Assembly: GCA_963377175.1 (NCBI GenBank)
Contig: CAUJNA010003777.1
Coordinates: 26,001-90,000 of the forward strand
DNA from: Effrenium voratum
Taxonomy: Eukaryota; Sar; Dinophyceae; Suessiales; Symbiodiniaceae
Length of the DNA stretch: 64,000 bases
Reading direction: 5' to 3'
A program made the position numbers and the translations under genes. This document shows, one piece after another, positions 36,516 through 48,166 of this stretch. The number at the start of each line of letters is the position of its first letter. Positions within the stretch are counted from its first letter, which is position 1. A model generated the notes under the pieces. The model searched no databases, had not been told where the DNA came from, and was given only the letters and a program-made list of their open reading frames with translations.

Positions 36516-37408
36516 GGCAACTCAATCTGCACAGGCAGTGAACGGCCCTTTAGTTAAACATGTGACCGGTCAACGTTGCATGCTGCTCTTACCACCCCAG
36601 CTGCTGGGTCCAACGCACTTCAGCTGCTTGGTTTAATGCAGTTGCTGTTTCAGCTGCTTGGTTGAATGCATTGGCTGTTCACAAAACGCAGGCCAGCAAC
36701 TCCAAGGTGAGTCCATGAGTCTATGCGCAAACAGCACATTGCAAACTGGACACCTCTCACAGCTCTTCATCTCTACAAATTGCAGCCTTCACAACCATGG
36801 AGACCAGCAGGGCTGCCAAGCCATGCGCACATTGGCCGGTATTTACAGTTTGGCGATTATTAATCCAGCCCACAGCATGCTTGGAGGAGTCCAAAGCAAG
36901 ACCAATTTCTAGCAGCTAGCAACAGTTCCCAGGTTCAACCCAGGGCAAGGGGGGCAGGGCGTTGCATAAATGGTTTCTGAAAGGTTTTGGTTCAGATACA
37001 GGTCTGCTGGAAACCCTTCTTGGATGCTGTCGCTCTAGGTGTGGCAAGGGTTGCAGAAGAAGAAAAAACACAATTGGCAGCCATTCTGCATCATGCTTCT
37101 TGAACAAGTTGCACGGAGGTCTCCGCTGTGCACAGCAACATTGGGATCAATTTTACAATGTCAGTGCCTGAGTTCTTGCTGCATGCGTTGCGTGATTCAT
37201 TGGGTGCTCATTAGCAATTTGCTGATTCACACTGCTGCTGATCGCGGAGATCAAGTGAGTGACAAAGTTCAATTTGCTTCCAATGGACAGCTCACAGGGT
37301 GGCACTTGCCAAAGCATTCTCACAAACACTTTCAGAAGAAGACTCACCAGCACAACAAACTGCATGTAACAACCACTCAGGAGTCAGTCTGATTGCAGGC
37401 TGCCAGCC
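36516..37408. other. element interior without supported gene
   Basis: No splice-supported exon is visible on either strand. A diffuse CAGCTGCTTGGTT repeat occurs around 36600-36680. Upstream exons of the recombinase could lie here on the minus strand, but I could not find an N-terminal DNA-binding segment. Confidence 0.4.
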
Positions 37409-40400
37409 ATGTCGGGTGTGGCGTCCTACAAGAAGTGGACAGGGACCTCAGAAGCTGAGATAGCTCTTAGGCGCAGGCTGGAGCTATGCTTGGGCTGCAG
37501 GAGCCTGAGCTGTTTGACATGTCTTGCAGGCTGGACGCGAAAAATGCCAAAGAATCGAGAAGAAAAGAAAGGAGGAAGGCAGAGAAGGCAGGGCTGGTCT
37601 TGCAGCAGTGCTTTTTAAAGCAGAAAACATTGGACAGGAGGCAGCAGAGGCCAAGGCTGGAGCCTCAGTTGTCATCATGCTTTGGACAAGATGATTGAAC
37701 AGAGGCCGCTGCAGGGGTGAGCAATCAGGCCTGAGCTTTCCACACATTTGCACATTGACTGCCAGCTAGCTGGCAGCCAATTTCCTTTTTTCATGATAGC
37801 ATTTAATTTTGGCAGCCAGCTAGCTGGCAGCCAGTAGCCAAGTTTAAGTCATGAAAACATCTTGAATTGAACTAACATGCTTCCTCAGGCAACTGGCTCC
37901 GCAACGGCATCACAGCCAGTTTGCCAGGCCTGGCGCTGTGCAATTATCCCTGAAATATGATTGGCTTAAGAAAAGCTTCCTGAACTATGATTCTGATTGT
38001 GGTTCTGATTCAAACCAGTTCACAGCCTGCAGGCAGAGCAGGAAGCAGCATCGCAGGCCACAGCCAACTGCAGAGCTGAGATCACCAGAGTGTATCATTC
38101 TGGCAGCCAGCTGGTGTGTGAGTGCTGCTCATGGGAGAGCATCATCAGGCAGTGGCAGAGCTGGACGGCAAGGCCTTGGCCAACAATCAAATCTTGCTGC
38201 ATTCATGTTGTGAATGCCTTGGTTGCTCTTCAAGGCAACTTCCCAGGCGTTCATGATGTGTTAGCCCCAGATTTCACAGTCAAGGTTTCAAACACCTTGC
38301 GCCTCAAACATGGTTGTTTTGGGCTCTTTTGAGCTCAAAAACCTCTTGGTGTAAGGGTTCCTACGAACAGCTCCAAAAGCAATGTCATTTTCTGGCAGCA
38401 TACCCTGTGTGCTGGCACCCGGCCATGCAGCCATGTTTCCCAGAACACAAAACGCGGTCAGAACCTTTGCAAGTTAGTTCATTGCAAACCTTTCTACTGT
38501 TGGCCTAACATGCATTGGATAAGAGGGAGGGCGCTGGAGCATAAACTCGTTGCTTGCAGGCCAGCCAAGGGCTGGGCAGTGAGGCCTGGGCGTTCCACAC
38601 ATTAAGGCTGCTTTCATTGGCTGCCAGCTAGCTGGCAGCCAAGTGCCAATTTTTGTTCATGATAGCATCTCATTCTGGCAGCCAGCTAGCTGGCAGCCAG
38701 TTGCCAAGTTTGGATCATGAAAGCATTGTGAAATGAACTAACGTGCTTCTTCAGGCAGCTGGCCCCCCAACGGCGTCACGGCCACCTTGCGAGGCCTTCG
38801 CAATGTGATGTGTTGTGATGTTTTGATATGTTGCCTGCCATCCCATGCTTTTTTACTTTGCAGTCGGAAACTTAGTCAAGAACTGGCAACAAACGCCCTT
38901 TCTATTGAAGGCAGGCGCATGGATTGCTTCCGTTTTTTGTTGCACCGACTAAAAGGGTTTTGACTGGTCTGGTGCAAAAGCAGGCTGAACCTGACTCAGT
39001 TCATAAGAAGGCACGGCTTCTCAGGCCCATTGGAATCCTTTGCGTTTTGCTATCCTGAGGCACCGCCTGATGGTGACAAAGAGGCCGCATGGGCATCTCA
39101 CACTCTCTCTGGCAGCCAGCTAGCTGGCAGCCAGTGCATGTTGCCCATGAGTTTGTAGCGATCTTGCTCATGAAAGTGCTAAGTCTTGCACCTGACAGGT
39201 CTCTGGGGAAGACATGGGCAAGGGCAGCCAGGAGTCATGGGTGAGTGTAAACTGGGAAACTGGGCAGGGCTTCAGCAAGGGCAGGAAAGATTGTTTTGGA
39301 CCGGGTTTGCAAAAGAAGCGCTTGAAACGTTGTCCTGCACGCTCATGTGTCATGAGACCAGTTCACAGCCAGGACGTGAAAGCAATGCAGCTACTCGAGC
39401 AACTGCAGAAGCGGTACAAGGCTTGCGCTGCTTTTGAGATGGGTGACCTCATAACGACATGAGGCCCAGCAGGTTTCAAACAGTGCCAAAAACCATGCCA
39501 TTTCTCTGGCAGCATGCCATGTGTATTGATTGGAGCCCTTGTTGTGGGCTGGCTTGGTGAAGATGCAGCTGCGTTTTTTTTTATCCAACGCCTTTCAGGT
39601 GCCCCTAAGTGAAAGCTTGTGGCAAGCAATCTATATGCCTGCCATGACTGAGGAGGGCCGCCCAGGACCTGCCCAAGCCTCAGAAGGTCATCAGTGAGAA
39701 AAGCCATGCAAAAACAAAGCAATCAGATGCATTGTTTTTCATGAGGCACACGATGCTTTCAGTCCACAACACATTCTGGCTGCCAGTTAGCTGGCTGCCA
39801 ATGAACATGAATTTGCATTTTGTATTCAACAGATAGACTTGCCTTAAGCATGTGCATGGCCTCTTTTTCACACATTGATGCTGTTTTCATTGGCAGCCAG
39901 CTAGCTGGCATGCTGGCAGCCAGCCAGCTGGCAGCCAGTTGCCAAGTTTGGATCACGAAAGCATTGTGAAATGAACTGACATGCTTTCTCAGGCAGCTGG
40001 CCCCCCAACGGCATCACAACCACTTTGCGAGGCCTTTGCAATGTGATGTGTTGTGAAGTTGTGATGTTTTGATGTGTTGCCATCCCATGCATGGTTTCTT
40101 TGCAATTCAAAACTTAAGTGCTGAAGAACTGCCCAATCTGAGGCTGGCAAAAAACGCCCTGCACCTGTGGAGGCAGGCACATGGTGGCGCCTACTGAAAC
40201 GGTTTCACTGGCTCGACAGCAGGCGGAAAACGGCCCAGATTTGAAGAAGGCAGCTGGGCATCTCACACTTTGTTTGGCAGCCAGCTGGCTGGCAGCCCAT
40301 GCATGTTGCCCATGAGTTTGTAGCGATCTGGCAGCCAGCATCTGGCAGCCAGGCACCAAGTCTTGCCCATGAATGCTAAGTCTTGCACCCGACAGGTCTC

Positions 40401-41029
40401 TATGGAAGACATGGGCAAGGCCGCCATGCCTGAGGACAGCCAGTTTGCATGAGTCATGAATGAGTGTTTGCAGCACATGGCGCATTGCAGTTGCGTATTT
40501 GGCTGAGCTGGCTGGCAGCCAGAAGTGGTTGCATGGACGGCTCAGCCATTTCTGGCTCAGTAAGCCATTGGCAATGAGTGCAGTTCGGCATGGCTCACAA
40601 TCAAGGTCACCACATGTGGTGGCCAGAGGAGGTGGCCACGTTGCGGTCAGACGATGGAGAGCAGGAGAGGCTCCATGCAGAAGAGGGCCGCCCGCTGGAT
40701 GAAGGTCAAATTGGCGGTGATTGGTTGAGTGGTATCTCGCACCATTCAGCTTGCAGCTTTGGGCTTTGAAGGGCAGTGACATGTCAGCAGTGCAGGAACT
40801 TCCTGCACTCACGACGATGTGCGAATTCAAGCTGTTGGAAGTTAGTTGTGTTGAGTGGCAACTTTCCTTTTGTGAATTGCCTGGAGATTTTGTGCCCAGC
40901 AGCATCGAGCGCAGTGGATCAAGAATGTGCAGAGCGTGGATGAGGTGGTGGACATGCTGAAGGTTTTTCAGGAGACCAAAGAGGCTGACATCTCTGCACT
41001 GTTGGAGTCAGCGCAGGGGGCTCAATGAG
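37409..41029 (+). CDS. low-confidence multi-exon gene(s) in the element
   Basis: Exon-like pieces on the plus strand: 37409-~37480 (ATG, MSGVASYKKWTGTSEAEIAL), ~37527-37605 (DAKNAKESRRKERRKAEKAG), ~39205-39235 and ~40385-40445 (paralogous VSGEDMGKG and VSMEDMGKA), ~40578-40710 (MWWPEEVATLRSDDGEQERL) and 40904-41029 (QWIKNVQSVDEVVDMLKVFQ ... ending AQGAQ, stop). The last piece is a clean amphipathic helical exon. Connections between pieces are unproven. The region has been internally duplicated, so some pieces may be dead copies. No known domain recognised. Confidence 0.3.
37741..40450. repeat. triplicated segment with CCAGCTAGCTGG palindromes
   Basis: The order palindrome, GTTTGGATCATGAAAGCATT-like text, CAGGCAGCTGGCCCCCCAAC-like text occurs at about 37.74-37.95, 38.62-39.25 and 39.89-40.45 kb. 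The second and third copies also share the downstream GACATGGGCAAGG block. CCAGCTAGCTGG cores lie at 37762, 37816, 38624, 38682, 39116 and 39897. This looks like segmental duplication inside the element. Confidence 0.65.
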
Positions 41030-41061
41030 AAGCGCAAGGGACCTGACTGCCTGGCATCAAC

Positions 41062-41092
41062 AAGGAGCTTCACAAAATTTGTGAAGCTCCTT
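41062..41092. terminator. perfect 15-bp-arm hairpin after a stop codon
   Basis: AAGGAGCTTCACAAA and its exact reverse complement flank a single base. It starts 33 nt after the stop codon at 41027-41029. A role in 3'-end formation or mRNA stability is an inference; eukaryotes do not use Rho-independent terminators, so it may simply be a foldback repeat. Confidence 0.45.
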
Positions 41093-41208
41093 AAATATTC
41101 AAGCAGATAGATCATGAAAACCCTTGCCAGATCTTGTTTGGGGCTCCTTGTGCAGGCCGCCTGGCACTGGCAGAAGCAATGTAGATTGAAATAATTCTGG
41201 CTCTTCAG

Positions 41209-42034
41209 GTGCCAGTGCCAGTGCCAAACGTCATGAGCAATTTGCCAGATCCTCCAGCTGCGCAAGAAAACAGTTTGTCCAGCTGCGCAAATCCGCAAGT
41301 GCACATGAGCGCGCGTATTGTGAGTTTGTTTGTGACCAGGAGCCTTCCACAACAGCTGCCATGAACTCAGATTCAACTTGACCGCTTCGCTTTGCTGTGG
41401 TCTTGAGGTTGAGGGGGCCAATGCAGAGGCTGAGGCCTGAGCATCCTGCAGATTTCTCATGAAGTGTTTGCTTCAGTCTGGCAGCCAGCTAGCTGGCAGC
41501 CAGTGTCCCAGGCTTGTTCATGAAACCGCTTCTTTCAGGTGCCTGTCCTGGTGGAGTCCTCCTTGCCCTCCTTCTCCCCAAAGGTAGGCAGCCAGCAGGC
41601 TTTCCTAGCTGGCTGTTTCTTGGTGGATTTCAATCTGTTTTGCTTGCCTGCAATGTGACCACACCTCTGCACAGGAACAAAGGCAAGAAGAGAAAGATGA
41701 TGAAGAGGGAGAAGAAGAAGGAATGGAGGACTGCAACCTGTTTGCCAGAATGCATTGAGTTGATTGTAAGAGGGCAACCCTGCAGGAAAGCATCGCGCCT
41801 ACATCGCCAGCTGATGAAATAGTGGAGGCGGTGGCAGATGCTGTGGTGGTGATAGAACATCCGGCCACGCCATCGGACATGTCTTGGGCTATGACCAATT
41901 TGGCACTGCTCTTGCCAAGCGTGCGGAGAAGAAGTGAAAAGTGCGAACGCGCTGGAACAATGTGCATGGCAATGGGCGCTCATGTCACTGCAAGGGAAGT
42001 CACAGGGCTTTGCAAACAGTCTCACCTGGGCTGA
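41209..42034 (+). CDS. small acidic protein, four exons, function unknown
   Basis: Exons: 41209-41319 (ATG at 41233, MSNLPDPPAAQENSLSSCAN), 41539-41583 (VPVLVESSLPSFSPK), 41675-~41733 (EQRQEEKDDEEGEEEGMED) and 41786-42034 (ESIAPTSPADEIVEAVADAV ... stop). Acceptor AG and donor GT bases sit exactly at the phase-0 ends of the first two exons. The third junction needs a GC or GA donor around 41729-41735. A strongly acidic central block and Pro/Ser-rich ends suggest a disordered protein. A CCAGCTAGCTGG palindrome lies in the second intron, at 41485. No family recognised; real coding status is moderately supported by the phase agreement. Confidence 0.45.
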
Positions 42035-42354
42035 GGCAGCCTCAACTGGAGTTCATTAGCTTCCAGGCGCCCAGTTGGCTGGCAGCCATGTCATGTCATT
42101 GTCAGTGCCAGCAAGAGTAACCACAATGGCCATGCAACAACATCAATCATCACTGCCATGAACAGACATTGCATTGCCAATGCGGCAATTGCCATTGTCA
42201 TTGCCGTCATCATTCAGCATCATCCTCCTCCTTTTTCTCCTCCCCATCCTCCTGATCACTGTCATTTCCATGACCACCAACAATATTCTTAGATACCTGG
42301 GCCGCCATGTTCATGACCATAATCCTCATCACCGCCCACGCTATCAGTTTGTGT

Positions 42355-42355
42355 T

Positions 42356-42392
<37 letters not shown>

Positions 42393-42500
42393 CCTGAGTC
42401 ATCATCATCATATCATCATGATCATCAACATCATCATCAACATCATCTTCAACATCATCTTCATCATCACCATCATCATTACCACCACCATCATCATCTT
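42355..42500. repeat. (CAT)n trinucleotide repeat
   Basis: About 145 bp of CAT/CAA triplets. The His-rich and Met-rich frames on the two strands are repeat artefacts. It directly abuts the hairpin array that follows. Confidence 0.85.
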
Positions 42501-44537
42501 TGCGCACAGTAGGCGCAGCGCATCTGTAGAAGTACCATGACATATATATACCTGCAGAGTTGCATGCGCAACTCTGACACCCATGTTGTGGACAACACCT
42601 TTGCCAAAGTGAGTCACACCACTTTTGCGCACAGTAGGCACAGCGCATCTGTAGAAATACCATGACATACTCTTGCAGAGTTGCATGCGCAACTCTCACA
42701 CCCACGTTGTTGACAACAGCGTCGCCAAAGTGGGTCACACCACATTTTGCGCACAGTAGGCGCAGCGCATCTGTAGAAATACCATGACATAACCTGCAGG
42801 GTTGCATGCGCAACTCTCGCACCCACGTTGTGGATCAACACCTTTTGCCAAAGTGAGTCACACCACATTTTGCGCACAGTAGGCACAGCGCATCTGTAGA
42901 AATACCATGAATTCTCCTACAGAGTTGCATGGGCAACTCTCGCACCCACGTTGTGGACAAGCCTTCTCCAAAGTGAGTCACACCACTTTTGCGCACAGTA
43001 GGCACAGCGCATCTGTAGAAATACCATGACATACCTGCAGAGTTGCATGCGCCACTCTCGCACCCACGTTGTGGATCAACACCTTTTGCCAAAGTGAGTC
43101 ACACCACTTTTGCGCACAGTAGGCACAGTGCATCTGTAGAAATACCATGAATTATCCTACAGAGTTGCATGGGCAACTCTCGCACCCACGTTGTGGACAC
43201 GCCTTCGCCAAAGTGAGTCACACCACTTTTGCGCGCAGTAGGCACAGCGCATCTGTAGAAATACCATGACATACCTGCAGAGTTGCATGCGCAACTCTTG
43301 CACCCACGCTGTGGACAACACCTTCAACGCCGAAGTGAGTCACACCACTTTTGCGCACAGTAGGCACAGCGCATCTGTAGAAGTACCATGACATATACCT
43401 GCAGAGTTGCATGCGCAACTCTGACACCCATGTTGTGGACAACACCTTTTGCCAAAGTGAGTCACACCACTTTTGCGCACAGTAGGCACAGCGCATCTGT
43501 AGAAATACCATGACACACCTGCAGAGTTGCAGCGCAACTCTCGCACACACGTTGTGGACAACACCACTTTGCCAAAGTGAGTCACACCACATTTTGCGCA
43601 CAGTAGGGCAGAGCGCATCTGTAGAAATACCATGACATACCTGCAGATTGCATGGGCAGCTCTCGCAAAACACGTTGTGGACAACTTTCAACACCTTTGC
43701 CAAAGTGAGTCACACCACTTTTGCGCACAGTACGCACAGCGCATCTGTAGAAGTACCATGACATATACCTGCAGAGTTGCATGGGCAACTCTCACACCCA
43801 CGTTGTGGACAACACCTTTGCCAAAGTGAGTCACACCACTTTTGCGCACAGTAGGCACAGCGAATCTGTAGAAATACCATGACATACTCCTGCAGAGTTG
43901 CATGCGCAACTCTCACGCCCACGTTGTGGACAACACCTTCGCCAAAGTGAGTCACACCACATTTTGCACACAGTAGGGCACAGCGCATCTGTAGAAATAC
44001 CATGACATACCTGCAGAGTTGCATGCGCAACTGTTGCACCCACGTTGTGGACAACACCTTCGCCAAAGTAAGTCACACCACTTTTGCGCGCAGTAGGCAC
44101 AGGGCATCTGTAGAAATACCATGACATACCTGCAGAGTTGCATGCGCAACTGTCGCACCCACGTTGTGGACAACACCTTTGCCAAAGTGAGTCATACCAC
44201 TTTTGCGCACAGTAGGCGCAGCGCATCTGTAGAAATACCATGACATACCTGCAGAGTTGCATGCGCAACTCTCACACTCATGTGGACAGCACCTTTGCCA
44301 AAGTGAGTCACACCACTTTCGCGCACAGTAGGCATAGCGCATCTGTGGAAATACCATGACATACCTGCAGAGTTGCCAACTCTCCCACCCATTGCCATGT
44401 TGTGGACAACACCTTTGCCAAAGTGAGTCACACCACTTTTGCGCACAGTAGGCAGTGCATCTGTAGAGATACCATGACATACCTGCAGAGTTGCATGCGC
44501 AACTCTCACACCCACGTTGTGGACAACACCTTTGCCT
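42490..44537. repeat. tandem array of ~17 units of ~120 bp, each with conserved hairpins
   Basis: Units start near GCGCACAGTAGGCACAGCGC and contain CATCTGTAGAAATACCATGA. I count 17 occurrences of that landmark from about 42517 to 44457. Each unit can form a stem AGAGTTGC/GCAACTCT around a 4-nt loop, a stem GTTGT/ACAAC, and a stem AAAGTG/CACTTT spanning the unit boundary. Loops vary (ATGC, ATGG, AGC or deleted) while most stems are kept. Frames on the minus strand stay open across units but shift between them, so they are not taken as protein. Confidence 0.88.
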
Positions 44538-46430
44538 GAAGCCAGCAGCCAACTGCCCTGACAGGTCCTGGGCTGTCAGCCAGCTTGCTGGTTGCCAGCA
44601 GCAAACCAACTGAGGCCATTTACTGACAGTTAGCCTGTTGGTAGCTTAACCGATGTATATTGGGACACGCTGTGCAGGCCAGGTCTTCACATTCAAAGCT
44701 GCGAGCCAACTCACAGGGCACCCAGGCCACCAGCTTGCTGGCGGCCAGCAGCCTGCTGCCCCGACAGGCAGGCTGGCAGCCAGCTTGCTGGTTGCCAGCA
44801 GTTAACTGAGACCATTTGCTGACAGTTGCCAGCTTGTTGGTAGCTTATGCCTTAAATGTCAACCGATGTATATTGGAAGGTTTTCACATGCAAAGCTGCA
44901 AGCCAACTCACAGAGCATCCAGCTGCCAGGTGCTGTCAACGTGCTGGAGCATCCCAGACTGGCCACCAGCTTGCTGGCGGCCAGCAGCCTGCTCCCCGGA
45001 CAGGCAGGCTGACAGCCAGCTTGCTGGTTGCCAGCAGCAAGAGGCCATTTGCTGACAGTTGCCAGCTTGTTGGTAGCTGCCTTAAATGTCAACCGATGTA
45101 AATTGGAACATGCAGTGCAGGCCAGGTTTTCACCAGCTGCCAGGTGCTGGCAACGTGCTGGAGCATCCCAGACTGGCCACCAGCTTGCTGGCGGCCAGCA
45201 GCCTGCTGCCCTGACAGGCAGGCTGACAGCCAGTTTGCTGGTTGCCAGCAGCAAGCTAACAGAGGCCATTTGCTGACAGTTGCCAGCTTATTGGTAGCTG
45301 CCTTAAATGTCAACCGATGTATATTGGAACATGCAGCGCAGGCCAGGTTTTCACCAGCTGCCAGGTGTGCTGGAGCATCCCAGACTGGCCACCAGCTTGC
45401 TGGCGGCCAGCAGCCTGCTGCCCTGACAGGCAGGCTGACAAGCTTGCTGGTTGCCAGCAGCTAACTCAGACCATTTGCTGACAGTTGCCAGCTTGTTGGT
45501 AGCTTATGCCTTAAATGTCAACCGATGTATATTGGAACACGCAGTGCAGGCCAGGTTTTCACACGCAAAGCTGCGAGCCAACCCACAATCCATCCACCCC
45601 CAGGTACTGGCAACGTGCTGGAGCATCCTGGACTGGCCACCAGCTTGCTGGCGGCCAGCAGCCTGCTGCCCCGACAGGCAGGCTGACAGCCAGCTTGCTG
45701 GTTGCCAGCAGCAAGCTAACTGAGGCCATGTCCTGACAGTTGCCAGCTTGTTGGTGGCTTATTATTATGCCTTAATTGGAACACGCAGTGCAGACCAGGT
45801 TTTCACATGCAAAGCTGCGAGCCAACTCACAGGGCATCCAGCTGCCAGGTGCTGTCAACGTGCTGGAGCATCCCAGACTGGCCACCAGCTTGCTGGCGGC
45901 CAGCAGCCTGCTGCCCGGACAGGCAGGCTGACAGCCAGCTTGCTGGCAACCAGGCCATTTGCTGACAGTTGCCAGCTTGTTGGTTGGTAGCTTATTATGC
46001 CTTAAGTGGAACAGGCAGTGCAGGCCAGGCTTTCACATGCAAAGCTGTGAGCCAACTAGCAGGGCACCCAGCTGCCAGGTGCTGGCGACGTGCTGGAGCA
46101 TCCCAGACTGGCCACCAGCTTGCCGCCGGCCAGCAGCCTGCTGGCGACTGGCCACCAGCTTGCTGGCGGCCAGCAGCCTGCTGCTCTGACAGGCAGGCTG
46201 ACAGCCAGCTTGCTGGTTTCCAGCAACAAGCTAACTGGCCTCTTGCTGACCCGGCTGCCAGGTGCTGGCAACGTGCTGGAGCATCCCAGACTGGCCACCG
46301 GCTTGCTGGCGGCCAGCAGCCTGCTGCCCTGACAGGCAGGCTGACAGCCAGCTTGCTGGTTGCCAGCAGCAAGCTAACTGGCCTCTTGCTGACAGGTGCC
46401 AGCTTGTTGGTAGCCCGTGCCTGACATGTC
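44537..46430. repeat. tandem array of CCAGCTTGCTGG-rich units (~210-250 bp, 8-9 copies)
   Basis: Each unit carries GACTGGCCACCAGCTTGCTG, GCGGCCAGCAGCCTGCTGCC, CAGGCAGGCTGACAGCC and, in most copies, TTAAATGTCAACCGATGTA. Copies of the first landmark lie near 44961, 45172, 45383, 45633, 45876, 46107, 46150 and 46290, with a partial one at 44728. The core is the same near-palindrome found in the TIRs. Confidence 0.82.
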
Positions 46431-46919
46431 ATGCCCAGGTTTTGTAAAAAAAAGAAAAAGAAACATCCCTGATTGGAACTGTGAAGTCCCAGGCAGGCAG
46501 AAGTGAGCTTGTCTGGTGCTTCCAGGTGCCGGGCTGTCAGCCAGCTCACAGGCAGCCACGTGCTCACCTGCCATTGCAGCCATCAGCTCAGCTTGCTGGG
46601 TGTGTTTCGCTGTGGCAAGTCTTTTCTGAATGCTTCTCTGATCTTTTCTGTCCATTGTAAGATCTTGCCTGCATGTACCTCTTTCCATCACAGTCTGTTA
46701 AGGTTTGGCCTGCCCTGCATTGCAGGGCAGTTGCACTTTGAAGGTAGGGCTTGAAACATGCATTTCTGTAAAGTCGGCAGCCAACAAAAGCCAGCAAGAT
46801 TGCATGAGGTGAGGTACTACCTACTAGCAACAGCCATGAGTTGGCAGCCAGTTATTGCAGGCAGCACTGGGAGACAACTAGCTTGTAGACCCTGTAGTTT
46901 ATGGAGCCATTGGTTTTGG

Positions 46920-47930
46920 AATCCATGTAACCGTGGCATCCATGCAACCGTAGGTCTGGACATCCTGCAACCGTAGGTCTGGACATCCATGCAACCGTAG
47001 GTCTGGACATCCTGCAACCGTAGGTCTGGACATCCATGCAACCGTAGGTCTGGATTCCCATGCAACCGTAGGTCTGGACATCCATGCAACCGTAGGTCTG
47101 GACATCCATGTAACCGTAGGTCTGGACATCCATGCAATGATAGGTCTCCACATCCATGTAACCGTGATTCTGGTAATCATGTGTGCAACAAGGATGTGGC
47201 AGGCCAGACCGATGGCAACTGAGGATTGCCGTAGGCGTGGGATTTGGGGCATTTAAGTAAGACAGAGGTTGTGGCTGGACCTTGATAGATACTGGGCCCC
47301 TGCCCAGGACAAGGGGGGCAACCCTGTAAATACCTCTCCCCCCCCCCTGAACCCCAGAAATGACATGGCAACTCTGAGTTGCCATGTGATTTGGGGGGGC
47401 TGGGCGCTGCATGGGGGCGCCCAGGGCTTCAGCCAGGTACCCTGCACCCCCCCCAAATCACATGGCAACTCAGAGTTGCCATGTCATTTCTGGGGTTCAG
47501 GGGGGGGGGAGAGGTATTTTCAGGGTTGCCCCCCCTGTCCTGGGTGGGCCCAGTGTCCCCCAAGGTCCAGCAGTCAGTCTTGGCTGCCACAACCCCTGTC
47601 TTACATCCCGCACCTACGGCAATCCTCAGTTGCCATCGGTCTGGCCTGGCAAAGCCCTTTAAGCTAAAGGAAATTAAATGCCTGGCCCCTGAGATCCAAC
47701 GCCTATGGCAAGCCTGAGTTGCTATAGGTCTGGCCTTGCATGGATTCCCAGACCTACGGTTGCATGGATTCCCAGACCTACGGTTGCATGGATTCCCAGA
47801 CCTACGGTTGCATGGATTCCCAGACCTACGGTTGCATGGATTTCCAGACCTACGGTTGCATGGAATCCCAGACCTACGGTTGCATGGGTTCCCGGTTGCA
47901 TGGATGTCCAGACCTATGCTCACATGTTCT
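46920..47930. repeat. ~1-kb imperfect palindrome with minisatellite arms
   Basis: The left arm holds about ten copies of a 22-24-bp unit (CAACCGTAGGTCTGGACATC). The right arm (47735-47930) holds eight copies of the same unit inverted (CAGACCTACGGTTGCATGG). Between them, 47211 pairs with 47638 and so on about a centre at 47,425: GATGGCAACTGAGGATTGCC opposes GGCAATCCTCAGTTGCCATC, and two CCCCAGAAATGACATGGC blocks face each other. The whole forms a cruciform-capable inverted repeat. Confidence 0.85.
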
Positions 47931-48166
47931 CTCCTTCCCCCTCGCATCAGGTGAGGTATTAAATTACTGGGGTAATTGTTCAAAGAAGTTCTTTGCAGCT
48001 GCGATTCACGTATGAGGCTTGACGTCAGCAGGGTGGCGCCTCAGCTTCAGCTGCAATCACACGTGTGAATGGCTGGGCTTTCCTGCACGTTGAAGTTTTT
48101 GCGAGAACTGGAATTAAATGATAGCATTGGCCCAAAGCAGCTTTTTTGCGCTTTGGGGTTGGAACC

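Noticed and set aside
40114..40905. 263-aa minus-strand frame
   Set aside because: It crosses a plus-strand exon candidate and duplicated palindrome sequence, and shows no recognisable domain or splice context.
42490..44537. CRISPR array
   Set aside because: Units are contiguous with no unique spacers, and the genome is eukaryotic.
42289..44609. Cys/Tyr-rich repeated proteins on the minus strand (SWYFYRCAVPTVRK repeats)
   Set aside because: The frames follow the ~120-bp tandem repeat, change register between units and start or stop with indels. Conserved hairpins explain the repeat better than coding.
44816..46567. Many repeated frames of the type QLAGGQQPA or CWPPASWWP on both strands
   Set aside because: Translations of the CCAGCTTGCTGG array in different frames; no consistent frame across units.
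46852..47983. Repeat proteins such as GCMDVQTYGC or CNRRSGNP
   Set aside because: Translations of the minisatellite arms of the palindrome.
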